DNA of 12,595 nucleotides from Nitzschia sp. DOCU1 (Eukaryota > Bacillariophyta > Bacillariophyceae > Bacillariales > Bacillariaceae): NCBI GenBank assembly GCA_951394045.1, contig CATOAN010000041.1:1-12595 (forward strand), given 5' to 3'. Shown here piece after piece: positions 1 through 8,127 of this stretch (position 1 is its first letter; each line of letters opens with the position of its first letter). The notes beneath the pieces are model-generated. The model was not told the DNA's origin. It worked only from the letters and a program-made list of their open reading frames with translations, and made no database searches. The translations under genes were made by a program, and so were the position numbers.

Positions 1-1584
1 AGTGCCCCTATTTTCCTTCATTCTTGTTCTCCTAAATATTCCGATTCCAATGAATGCGGAAAGGTTTGGAAAAGACCGTCAAATCTACCGGTACCTACCG
101 GTAAATGGTTGTGGTGGTTTGGTTGTTGCATCAACATTGTCTTAACGTGCGATGGTAGTCGTGCCTGGTAATATCACCGGGAAGAAAATATGGAACAAAA
201 GGCTTCGAGCAACTGCTACTATGGGCTTGTTCCTTTCTTAGCATACGCTACCGGTAGACTTTTTGGCGTCGGGAGTGAGGTGGAACTGAGTCTCGAGCAA
301 CTATGGTACGAATTTCGTCGGGCTCCTTTCGAGCGTCTACAGTCGTTGAATCGCGGTAGAGTCTTTGAAGAACGCTGCTAACATACACTACGTGTCGCAT
401 GTAAGTCAGATTGTGGCAGTTTTGACCGGACGAAGCCTTGAGGCAAACATACTACCTGGGCCGACTACAAGTAGCGAATGAAATCTTGCTGGGGCAAATC
501 GTCATGCTTCGGCAGCTGGCAGCTTTAGCACGACCAGCCATCGAATATCGTCAAAAGATAGTATGGTTTGCTTCCTTTGGCAGGGTACTATCAGACTAGG
601 ACCAGCACCACCACTGCAACCGTTTGTTGGTAGGTGAAGAGTTTTACCAGGTAGCTACAATAGCCACGTTCTTGCCCTCGTGACCGGGTGTAGTGGTGGC
701 CCATGCACTGACTTTGATCGTGGTCTAGTACCTTCTTCATGGCAATGACTTGATTGCTGCGGCAGTTCTATATGATTATGCGCGGCACGCTACAGACTAC
801 TGTATTGGTAGAAGTGTTGCTTATATTGCTAGCTTCCTTGGATTCCTTCCGAAGCCTTTTCTTTGTTGCTCCAATGCGGTGGCTGCTAGCTACTAGTCGA
901 TTTCGGGGCCGCGGCTTCCTTCGTGTACCATAATTCTGTGTTCTGTAGTTGATTCTGTATGAAATTATCAAAGGAATCTTCAATCTTGGGGTCGTTTGGG
1001 AAAATGGAATCAGTCTAGGCTGTCACCAACGAGCGGGCGTTTCATGGGGGGTAGTAGCAACAAGTGTGTCCAGCAGCGACCACGAGGACATGATCGCAAC
1101 AAGAGAATCGTCGTCGTGGTACTTGTTGAAGGAAGACAGGGTGGTATCAGGAAGAATGGTCGAAGAAGGACCACCGATCTTTCCCCCCGCGTGATGCCAG
1201 TCCTCCGATAGCGTCAATACTGCAAAGTTTCAGTAGTAAAGTTTCCATATCATATCATAGCTCTGATGGTGTAGTTCTGGAAATGCCTCCCCCCAATACG
1301 GTCCCTGAGTTCAACATGCCCCCCGATTTTACCTCAAAACAAGTCAAGGGTCATTCTCCACCAAAAAAGCGCGGGAAAACACACAAGGTCCTTGCGAAAT
1401 TGTGCCACCGACCACCAAGCTGCGACCATGACGGTCCACTCTGTCGAAGGACAAGGAAGGAAGACAATCTTGTCGCCCCAGCACCACGTCACTTGCTAGC
1501 ATAGCACGATAGATATAGAGAAGTAATACCTCACCCAAGCAGCGTAAACAAGAAGGTCCTGAGGAGGTCTCTTGCAGCACGATC
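1..1584. other. Gene-poor left flank; no supportable gene
   Basis: No reading frame here looks like a conserved protein. The open frames are short (60-105 codons), overlap each other on both strands and have unremarkable composition. The right-hand part must hold the promoter and 5' leader of the glycosyltransferase that begins at 1585. An open frame of 73 codons at 1283-1504 (ATG at 1283) precedes that start by 81 nt and could be an upstream ORF if the transcript starts before it, but nothing else supports it. Three copies of the palindrome TACCGGTA lie at 86-93, 96-103 and 249-256. Confidence 0.5.
86..256. repeat. Three copies of palindrome TACCGGTA
   Basis: The 8-bp palindrome TACCGGTA occurs at 86-93, 96-103 and 249-256. 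The first two copies are exactly 10 bp apart start to start, about one DNA helical turn, which is the spacing expected of paired protein-binding sites. No gene is evident next to it, so a regulatory role is only a guess. Confidence 0.35.
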
Positions 1585-3730
1585 ATGATGACATCACATC
1601 ACACGAGTGGTACATCGGCGTCGCGACGAGCCCGAGTCCGGATGGACAGCTCCTTGTCTTCCACAATCATGCTAGTAGCGGTGGGAATGGCGAGCTTCTT
1701 TGCTGGTACTTTGTACACGATGCATGCTGGAATTGACAAGTGCCCCACGACGCCGACGGGTCGAGACGAGCATATCCTTTCTGCGCAAGTCGAAGAATTG
1801 GCACAGCGACGTGTGCGAGGTAAGAACTATAAAGAAATGGGACTAATTCGCATGGTATCCTTTCTCTCGTGTGGCTTGTCGTCCACTTTGAAGTTCTGAC
1901 AACTTTTTTCTATGCGTTTTAATCCAAACGTTTGGTTGCCTTATCTTTGACGCAACAATCGTCTCGGTCGCATCTGTTCTCTAGAATTGAAAGCAAAACT
2001 ACCAGATTGTAAACCAACCCCTCCCATGGACCCCGAAGTGGAACGTCAATTGCAAAAGCCTCCCATGGAAGCGGGCGCCGGTAAGAATGCCGACGGCGCG
2101 TCGCCTCTATCCTTTCCTTCTACCATGGGACGCTTTTTAGCGGGTGCCACGCGAACTGCCAAGGCAGACTTTTTCGACTTGCTAGATCTTGGCGTTCCCA
2201 TTGATTTGCCCAAAGAAGGAGATTCGGATGTTTTGATTTTGCATCAACGGGCCCAAGCGTTACCGAGTCGTTTCAAGGAATATAGTGAACTGATACCCGC
2301 CTTGGAAACAAAGGAGGCTGTGGAGAATTGTGATTATGTAAACGTGGTCCTTACGGATCATTCCAAGGGGCGCAATCAATGCTGGGCCATTGTACCACAA
2401 TACGAATCGTATCATATTCAAAAATGGATGCGCATTCCAGAGGAAAACAAACTAGTGCATGCAGGCAATGGAAACTTTGTGTCCAAGGATGCACCGTTGC
2501 GTTTGGTAGGAAGGGGTATGAAAACAAATGGATTTGATGAATTTAGTCCACCTCTGGTTCGTGATATGCGACAGAATTGGCAGCTGTTGACCACCTACTT
2601 TGCAGCCTTTGACGATGTTCTCAAGGAGTTGACGCCGCTGGTGAAAAAAGTCGCAACGCCCCAAAAGACAGTCACGGTTATGGTTTGCAACTTTGGACAA
2701 TCGGAATTGCTCGTGAACTTTGCCTGTGCTGCCAAGTCGCGAAGTTTGGATACGTCGTCAATTTTGGTCTTTGCAACCGACGTGGAAACCAAGGCCTTGG
2801 CCGAGCATTTGGGATTTACGGCCTTTTACGATGAACGAGTGAGTCCCACTACCGTTGACGCTCCAGCTACGACTGCAGTTGAGAGACTATTGTCATACTC
2901 ATTCACTTACTTTTCTTTGTATTTTTATTGTTTAGAACTTTGGCTCCATGCCGCAAGAAGCCGCCGGTAGCTACGGCGATCGCAAATTTACCGCCATGAT
3001 GATGGCCAAGGTTTACTGCGTGCACATGGTCAGTGCCTTGAAATACAACATTCTCTTTCAAGACGTAGATATCGTCTGGTACAAGGATCCTATTCGTTTC
3101 TTTGAAACTCAGCATTTGGACTTTGATTTACTCTTTCAAGACGACGGAGGCCATACTGTTCGTTATGCTCCCTACTCTGCCAATAGTGGATTTTACTACG
3201 TGCGATACAATGCTCGAACGGAATACTTTTTCAATTCTCTATTATTGGCCGGTGATTTGATTCAAAAGACGGATTCTCATCAACAGGCTTTGATTGCACT
3301 TTTGTCGGAACATGGTTCCTTGTTTGGCCTCAAAACCAAGGTATTTTCGAGAGACGAACATAACTTCCCCGGTGGATACCAATACCATCAAAAGTCGGGC
3401 CAATACATGCGAGACTTCTTTGCCGGCAAGATCAAACCTTATCTCTTTCACATGAGCTGGACACTGAACAAGGATAACAAGTTATTGTATCTTCGTCAAA
3501 TGGGAGAATGGTATGTGCAGGATCCATGTGTTCACAAGACAGTTCCGGATATTTTGGGGGCCGGCAACGAGCAACAAATGGAAATTACAAGTGACCAGCA
3601 AGCGTTGTTTACGAGTACGTGCTGCGCGGCCAAACCGTTGATTTCGTGTCACTATCGGGACAAGCCGAGTGTGATCCCGTGCAAGGACAGTCCACCGATT
3701 GACAAGGGGCAGCCATCGTTTTGGAAATAG
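1585..3730 (+). CDS. Type II membrane nucleotide-diphospho-sugar glycosyltransferase (GT77-like), three exons
   Basis: The spliced CDS is join(1585..1819, 1985..2838, 2936..3730), giving 627 residues. The start is the first of two adjacent ATGs. The N-terminus is a short basic cytosolic tail (RRARVR at 14-19) followed by one hydrophobic segment at about 27-46, so this is a type II anchor typical of Golgi enzymes, with a lumenal C-terminal catalytic region. Exon 3 carries the diagnostic core: ALKYNILFQDVDIVWYKDP, with the DVD metal/nucleotide-sugar motif at 406-408, then NSGFYYVRYN downstream, as in the Pfam Nucleotid_trans domain (plant rhamnogalacturonan xylosyltransferases and arabinosyltransferases, GT77). 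The preceding part (roughly 200-360) has a Rossmann-like FATDVETKALAEHLGF segment of the same fold. By family, it transfers a sugar from a nucleotide sugar to a glycan or glycoprotein in the secretory pathway. Donor and acceptor cannot be read from the sequence. The C-terminal 60 residues are cysteine-containing (CCAAK, SCHYR) and may form disulfides. Confidence 0.88.
1820..1984 (+). other. Intron 1 of the glycosyltransferase gene
   Basis: This is a 165-nt intron with donor GAG|GTAAGA and acceptor TCTCTAG|AA after a T-rich tract. It is phase 1: the split codon G|AA encodes Glu79 and continues as LKAKLPDC. Without splicing the exon 1 frame ends at a stop at 1897-1899, and exon 2 has no ATG near its beginning. 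Removing the intron joins both frames exactly. Confidence 0.85.
2839..2935 (+). other. Intron 2 of the glycosyltransferase gene
   Basis: This is a 97-nt phase-0 intron with donor GTGAGT after YDER and a strong pyrimidine-rich acceptor (TTTTTATTGTTTAG) before NFGSMPQ. The unspliced frame ends at 2968-2970. Splicing joins the Rossmann-like half to the DVD-containing half of the catalytic domain. Confidence 0.9.
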
Positions 3731-4550
3731 AGTTGTATTTGCACGCAATGTACAATTTCCTAGCTGTTTCGTTCCTGTTTAGTCGCGACGAATGATCCGA
3801 TAGCGATGCGACGTAGTACTTTGATCGACTAGCTGTACAGGCGCATGAGAGTGCGAGGACAGGTAGTTTCTAGCCATGCTGATGCGTCACTTCCTATCTT
3901 CCCATCTTTCAAGGCTGCGACATGTTCTACTAACTAGGAGGCCATAGTAGGCAACAATGCCCAAGGAGTGAAACTAGTAAATAAAAACGGTGCCCCCTCA
4001 CACAAGTCGTCGGCAGAGTAGATCCGATAGTAATACCTCTGCTAGGACTCTCAGGAGCGTCCGTATGTCGCACGTCACCATTTCCGACTCTTTTGATTCA
4101 CCCTACAAGAAAGATACCCCAACAGGTCATGAGTTTTGCACATACGTCATCCCTGATTCCCGCGCTTTTTCTCTGCAGAACGTGCTGTACAAATCAGTAC
4201 CATGTCAATAAGACTCATAACGCCAATGCAACGCCTCAATGATAATAGATCTTTTGATAGTAGTTCGGAATAGAGAGTACGTGGAGCGTAGCTCTTACGT
4301 ATTGAGCTTCCCCCCGCCTCACATTTGTTTTCGCGCGCAAAGTTTCATCTATCCGTTTGCGCTCCGAAGATTCGACGGCAGCATTGGAAGGAAGGTCGAC
4401 GACGACGAGCCGTTCATGCAGAGAGTGGGGTTTGTGGCTCTCATTGTTTCGGACGACGACGACGAGTTGTGAAGTTAAACCCTTCCCTAGTCGTATCATC
4501 ACCTCGTTGCTTAGTATTTACTATCAGAACTGTCATCATCACCTTTCACC
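3731..4550. promoter_or_regulatory. Intergenic region with the likely promoter and 5' leader of SAM synthetase
   Basis: There is no convincing gene between the glycosyltransferase stop and the SAM synthetase ATG. Open frames of 73-100 codons in 3990-4659 overlap one another and look like chance frames. Two ACGTCA motifs (4072-4077 and 4144-4149) resemble the cores of CO2/cAMP-responsive elements described for diatom promoters. Two short GAC-repeat tracts lie nearer the start. The region just before the ATG is CT/CA-rich (TCATCATCACCTTTCACC), as is common in leaders of highly expressed genes. No TATA box or transcription start can be assigned with confidence. Confidence 0.4.
4398..4466. repeat. 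Two short GAC-trinucleotide tracts in the SAM synthetase leader
   Basis: GACGACGACGAG lies at 4398-4409 and GACGACGACGACGAG at 4452-4466, 85-150 bp before the SAM synthetase ATG. These are simple-sequence tracts of three and four GAC units. They may be in the 5' UTR, but no function can be shown. Confidence 0.5.
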
Positions 4551-5951
4551 ATGGTTTGCGAAGAACGTAACTTTCTCTTTTCGTCCGAGTCGGTCAATGA
4601 AGGTCACCCTGACAAGGTTTCCGATCAAGTGTCCGATGCCGTCTTGGACGCTTGCTTAAAGGCCGACCCCTATTCCAAGGTGGCTTGCGAGACTGCAACC
4701 AAGGATAACATGGTCATGGTCTTTGGTGAAATCACCACTGCCGGTAAAATCGATTACGAAGCCATCGTCCGCGCTCAAATTCGCGAAATCGGATTCGACT
4801 CGTTTGAAGACGATTTGAGCAGCGTCAACTCCAAGGGATTGAACTGGCAAGACTGCGAAGTATTGGTGCGAATCAACAAGCAATCCCCCGACATTGCCGG
4901 TGGTGTTCACGTCGGCAAGTCCGATTTGGATGTCGGTGCCGGTGACCAAGGTATCATGTTTGGATATGCCAGTGATGAAACTGAAAACTGCATGCCCTTG
5001 ACGCACATGATGGCCACTCAACTTGGCAAGCGTTTGACGGACGTCCGCAAGGATGGTTCTCTATGGTGGTTGCGTCCTGACGGAAAGACGCAAGTTACTA
5101 TTGAATACAAGCAACATGCAGATGGCAGCGTCACGCCCCTCAAGATTCACACCATTGTCATTTCGACCCAGCACGCCGAGCCTGGCAAGGCCAAGCGTAC
5201 TGAAGAACAATCCGGAAAGGACAATCGTGGTGCCTACACTGGAGAAGAAGAAATTGCTCCTACTATGCAGGAAATGAATGAACTCATTCACGAGCATGTC
5301 ATTTTGGCGACTTTGAAGTCGATCATGCTCAAGTCGGGAGAGTCTGCCTTGAGCATTTACAATCGCGATGAGTGCAATCTGCACATTAACCCTTCCGGAA
5401 AATTCATTATTGGAGGACCCCAAGGAGATGCTGGATTGACCGGACGCAAGATTATTATTGATACCTACGGTGGATGGGGTGCCCACGGTGGTGGCGCCTT
5501 TTCCGGAAAGGATCCCACCAAGGTCGATCGATCGGCTGCCTATGCCAGTCGTTGGATGGCCAAGTCGGTTGTCAAGGCCGGCTTGTGCAAACGAGCTTGT
5601 GTCCAACTCTCGTATGCCATTGGTGTCGCCAAGCCCCTTTCTCTCTTTGTTGAGACGTATGGAACTGAAAAGGAAGGATTGACGGCCCAACTCATTACCG
5701 ACATTGTCAAGATCAACTTTGACTGTCGCCCCGGTGCCTTGGCACGGGATCTCGCCTTGCGAGAGCCCAAGTACAACAAGACGGCTGCCTATTGCCACTT
5801 TGGACGTGAACCCTTTGTGGAGAATGGTATGAAGTACTTTTCGTGGGAAGATCCTGTCGATTTGTCCAAGTATGCGACCATGTCGGGAGACGACGTCGCT
5901 GCCGAAGTCGCGGCCAAGAAGGAAGAAATCTTGACCAAGTGGGTCGACTAG
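4551..5951 (+). CDS. metK: S-adenosylmethionine synthetase (methionine adenosyltransferase), EC 2.5.1.6
   Basis: This intronless gene encodes 466 residues and starts in the strong context CACCATGG. The enzyme makes S-adenosylmethionine from ATP and methionine, supplying methylation and polyamine synthesis. In diatoms SAM-dependent steps also feed DMSP synthesis. Visible motifs are [11 protein letters not shown] (12-22, ATP/methionine-binding His19), the hexapeptide-type signature [16 protein letters not shown] (129-144), [23 protein letters not shown] (280-302) and the P-loop-like signature [19 protein letters not shown] (313-331). The C-terminus is intact. All three family subdomains are present. 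It differs from plant and bacterial enzymes (about 385-400 residues) by extra sequence at roughly 210-245, charged and flexible ([19 protein letters not shown]), between the strand ending VISTQH and the helix [10 protein letters not shown]. The symbol metK is the bacterial name; eukaryotic names are SAM/MAT. The identification is secure. Confidence 0.97.
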   Translation: MVCEERNFLFSSESVNEGHPDKVSDQVSDAVLDACLKADPYSKVACETATKDNMVMVFGEITTAGKIDYEAIVRAQIREIGFDSFEDDLSSVNSKGLNWQDCEVLVRINKQSPDIAGGVHVGKSDLDVGAGDQGIMFGYASDETENCMPLTHMMATQLGKRLTDVRKDGSLWWLRPDGKTQVTIEYKQHADGSVTPLKIHTIVISTQHAEPGKAKRTEEQSGKDNRGAYTGEEEIAPTMQEMNELIHEHVILATLKSIMLKSGESALSIYNRDECNLHINPSGKFIIGGPQGDAGLTGRKIIIDTYGGWGAHGGGAFSGKDPTKVDRSAAYASRWMAKSVVKAGLCKRACVQLSYAIGVAKPLSLFVETYGTEKEGLTAQLITDIVKINFDCRPGALARDLALREPKYNKTAAYCHFGREPFVENGMKYFSWEDPVDLSKYATMSGDDVAAEVAAKKEEILTKWVD

Positions 5952-6600
5952 CTTATTCGGCTGAAAGAAGAAAGAAACTAACAAGACTAGTCTAATCAAC
6001 GAATGCATCGATCGATCAATAATGAACGAATAACTAAATGATCCGAAACTACTTGTCGACGTGTTGCTCTTTAGCCTATAGTATGCTGTAAGCCTCGCCC
6101 CGCTTTGGATTGCTAGCTGCCGGAGATACGAGGGCCGACACATTGCACATGCTGCCTTGTTATAATAAGAAGGCGTCGGCCAGTCAGTGATTTGTAGTAG
6201 TAGTATCGCGTCCATAATCATATCCATCCAGCAATTCAAGTTCTTCCTAATGACGCCACCGCAAATTCGGTCTCGGGTTTTTGTGGGAGAATAGTACTGT
6301 CCACGATAAAACCCATCACTTTCCTACGACGAATAGTGGTAGTAGTAGTCGCTTTCTCAACAACGATAGTTTGCAGCTTTTGCCGATCTGACGTGTCAGA
6401 CTGATTTACATACCCGCAAATGAAATCCCACTGACGTCACTCTGCTATCACCCATTGGCGAGTTCAGCCCCGTCAACTCGCGTGATCCTTCGCTCTTTGT
6501 TCCTAGCGCTGCCCAAGTCTTCCGAGCAGCACTGCAATGGGGTTGCCCGTTTGTATTGGTACGTTTCGAAATGATGCAGTTTGTGTTTCGATTTCTTGCT
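5952..6600. other. Intergenic region after SAM synthetase with two TGACGT-type palindromes
   Basis: The first part is presumably the SAM synthetase 3' UTR (AT-rich, with ATCGATCGATC around 6005-6015). The second half contains CTGACGTGTCAG (6388-6399) and TGACGTCA (6432-6439). It also contains a plus-strand open frame from 6424 to a GTACGT donor-like site at 6559, described separately. No complete gene can be placed here. Confidence 0.4.
6388..6439. promoter_or_regulatory. Pair of CRE-like palindromes
   Basis: CTGACGTGTCAG at 6388-6399 has perfect 5-bp arms around GT. TGACGTCA at 6432-6439 is the full consensus cAMP-response/bZIP site. They are 43 bp apart centre to centre. TGACGT/ACGTCA cores are the published CO2/cAMP-responsive elements of diatom carbonic anhydrase promoters. 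Which gene they would serve is unclear: the nearest recognised starts are not directly downstream, unless the putative plus-strand exon at 6424-6785 is real. They could also be chance. Confidence 0.35.
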
Positions 6601-6785
6601 TCAAACTAATATCTTGACGTCTTCATTGATTTTTGTCGTTGCTGCAGCATTGGGCGGCCTACGATAATGGCTCCAATGCCGTCCCGTTGTTTCCTCGCGA
6701 CAGCCAGGATAAGCTTCCAGATCAGTTGTTGTCGGTAGCTGTAGTTCGGAATTCGCGCCAAGGATACTTGTACCAAGCACCATGA
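6424..6785 (+). pseudogene. Putative spliced plus-strand coding fragment, start not found
   Basis: An open frame follows a TGA at 6421-6423 and runs to 6558. A canonical-looking intron follows at 6559-6647 (GTACGT ... TTGTCGTTGCTGCAG, 89 nt, phase 0). The same frame then continues from 6648 to a TGA at 6783-6785. The joined peptide includes AALQWGCPFVLHWAAYDNG across the splice, then LFPRD and a hydrophobic LLSVAVV stretch, and ends GYLYQAP. Composition is protein-like and the frame is kept across the intron. However, no in-frame ATG exists; a first exon near the ATG at 6250 (MTPPQIRSRVF) is possible but unproven. It overlaps the 3' end of the minus-strand armadillo-like gene on the opposite strand. 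I do not recognise the family. It could be the tail of a real gene, a decayed fragment, or chance. Confidence 0.25.
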
Positions 6786-7344
6786 GAGCTGCAATTCCAA
6801 TGACTTGGATAAAGTCCACGGATCGATACGTTTGCATCATGCGAGCGATCGCTGTCGCTCCCCCTTGCTGGTACAGAGCGCGGCATCGGTCCTTGCTTTG
6901 AAACACCAAGTGCACCAGGGCAATCGTGGCGTTGTTGAAAAACTCGGGAGATACACCACGACGACCAAGGAATTTATCCATGGCATTCAAGATTGTGGTA
7001 ATGGCAGCCCCATGGTACTCCAAGTTGTATATCAGCACTTCGTCTTCACGGAGGCTATTAAAGATTGCAACTCCTGGCAGCAGCAAACTGTTGCTTGTTC
7101 TTGTTATGGCGCTTTGGGCCAAAGGATCACTCTGCGGCTGCTGTTGCACTTTTAGTTGAAGTAATTCCAAGGTGAAGCCTGTCATGGCCACATTGACATC
7201 TTGAGCTCGAACGGCGGTTCGAATCTTTTCCAGGTATGCAATTAAAGCGACGAGGCGTTGGTTGTTAGCCCCAGCACACTTAGTAGCAGCCGCATCGACA
7301 ATGTCGATCATGGTGTTGTCGGAAGTAGTAGAAACAAACGACAT
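6601..7344 (-). CDS. Armadillo-like helical repeat protein (hypothetical), C-terminus doubtful
   Basis: Taking the ATG at 7342-7344 (MSFVSTTSDNTM) gives 247 residues. The open frame extends upstream past a TTG at 7398 to a stop near 7499, but without another ATG. The middle has the look of armadillo-type alpha-solenoid repeats. These are leucine/alanine-rich helices with a short turn carrying GGA or GAA: NLEYHGAAITTILNAM (about 123-138), then NNATIALVHLVFQSKDRC and QQGGATAIARMMQ, then GIAALMVLG. Such proteins are abundant in diatoms and mediate protein-protein contacts; no substrate or partner can be inferred. The last 50 or so residues (from LQLPTTTDLEAYP) lose the repeat pattern. In the neighbouring minus frame the same DNA encodes RDGIGAII, which does resemble the repeat turn, so a frameshift or unrecognised intron is possible. 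It lies downstream of the secreted-protein locus on the same strand. Confidence 0.5.
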   Translation of the reverse strand: MSFVSTTSDNTMIDIVDAAATKCAGANNQRLVALIAYLEKIRTAVRAQDVNVAMTGFTLELLQLKVQQQPQSDPLAQSAITRTSNSLLLPGVAIFNSLREDEVLIYNLEYHGAAITTILNAMDKFLGRRGVSPEFFNNATIALVHLVFQSKDRCRALYQQGGATAIARMMQTYRSVDFIQVIGIAALMVLGTSILGANSELQLPTTTDLEAYPGCREETTGRHWSHYRRPPNAAATTKINEDVKILV

Positions 7345-7367
7345 GATGTTGATGTTGAGTGCCCGAG

Positions 7368-7533
7368 TTAATTTGTTTGGTTTGCAAAAGAATGGCAAGG
7401 TGATGGCTGCTGGTTTGGGTTTGCGATGGCATCGCCACCGTTTGTCTGGATTTCGCGTTCCATCAGCATTGCCATGTACAGTGGAAAGGAAATATCATGC
7501 TTGTGACTAGTCGAGGATGACCAGTAATGAAAC
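7368..7533 (-). other. Possible terminal exon of the secreted-protein locus
   Basis: A minus-strand open segment from an acceptor-like CCAAACAG (ending at 7534) to a TAA at 7368-7370 translates to a plausible peptide containing DISFPLYMAMLMEREIQTNG. It joins in phase to the segment at 7669-7949 if a GTAGGA donor at 7668 is used (135-nt intron). Otherwise that segment simply ends at the TAG at 7665. The stop lies only 23 nt before the ATG of the armadillo-like gene. That is very tight for separate eukaryotic genes and suggests one or other model is wrong. Confidence 0.2.
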
Positions 7534-7664
7534 CTGTTTGGTGGTCAAGATCGTCGCCAATGCCAGCTTAATTCTTGGTAACTCTACGGTCAGTTGCGTC
7601 CATCAAAAGGGGAGACGATCGTCAGAAACGTGTTCCACAAGTTTAGCCGACACACCCACATGTC

Positions 7665-7949
7665 CTACGTACCGTCCTTGGAAAACTGATGCCGCATGTT
7701 CGTCTTGACTTGATACAAGGGCCGATCCAACAAGTCACAGGCATCCACAAAGGCTTCCATGACCGCCGCCGTAATGACCGCCTCGAGACCGGCTAGACTT
7801 CGCGACTTGGCGTGATCCTCGAATTCCACCTCGTAAACATAGTACAATTGGAGCTCGGTCGAGTAATAGTCATCCTTGGAGCGAACAGAATTGCAATTGG
7901 AACTGATTGCTTGAAGTTCCCTTGCCTCGCGAGTGACCAAAGAATGATC
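7665..7949 (-). CDS. Second coding segment of a putative secreted-protein gene (exon, limits uncertain)
   Basis: The minus-strand frame is open from a TGA at 8019-8021 to a TAG at 7665-7667 and has no ATG. It is therefore an internal or terminal exon rather than a gene with its own start. A good acceptor (CGTCATTTTCAATCAG) ends at 7950, and others lie at 8000, 7997 and 7967. The peptide begins DHSLVTREAREL and contains YYVYEVEFEDHAKSRSLAGLEAVITAAVMEAFVDACDLLDRP. This alternates a beta-strand-like YEVEF with an amphipathic helix ending in Ala/Cys, resembling the extracellular N-terminal regions of many diatom secreted or membrane-anchored proteins of unknown function. The most natural partner is the signal-peptide exon at 8128-8592. 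Joining needs an intron of length 1 mod 3, and the possible donors there (GTCGGG at 8148, GTACAG at 8202) are weak. Confidence 0.4.
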   Translation of the reverse strand, partial: DHSLVTREARELQAISSNCNSVRSKDDYYSTELQLYYVYEVEFEDHAKSRSLAGLEAVITAAVMEAFVDACDLLDRPLYQVKTNMRHQFSKDGT

Positions 7950-8127
7950 CTGATTGAAAATGACGGCTTTTCGAAGGTAATGAGGATCCCCAGTTTCTCC
8001 TTCGTTTTTGTTCGTTCGTCAGTATTGTATTCGTCCAACAGGAAACAGGTCAATGAATGAAAGGAGAGGTTACAACAACATGAAACTCCACCACCAGCAT
8101 GATCACCAGGAGCGAGTAGTGGTAGCC

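Noticed and set aside
190..381. 63-codon ATG frame on the plus strand
   Set aside because: It is short and isolated, with no recognisable motif, and similar frames occur throughout the flank.
949..1217. Overlapping 64-81 codon frames on both strands
   Set aside because: They are mutually overlapping in three frames with no protein-like pattern, and are best explained as chance.
4239..4659. Several 77-100 codon plus-strand frames before and over the SAM synthetase start
   Set aside because: They overlap each other and the first part of a certain gene. Their Arg/Asp-rich runs come from the GAC repeats.
5061..6239. 392-codon open frame on the minus strand opposite SAM synthetase
   Set aside because: It is antisense to a secure, highly conserved gene. 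Strong codon bias in such genes often leaves the opposite strand free of stops. The peptide shows no domain and runs into the SAM synthetase 3' flank with low-complexity composition.
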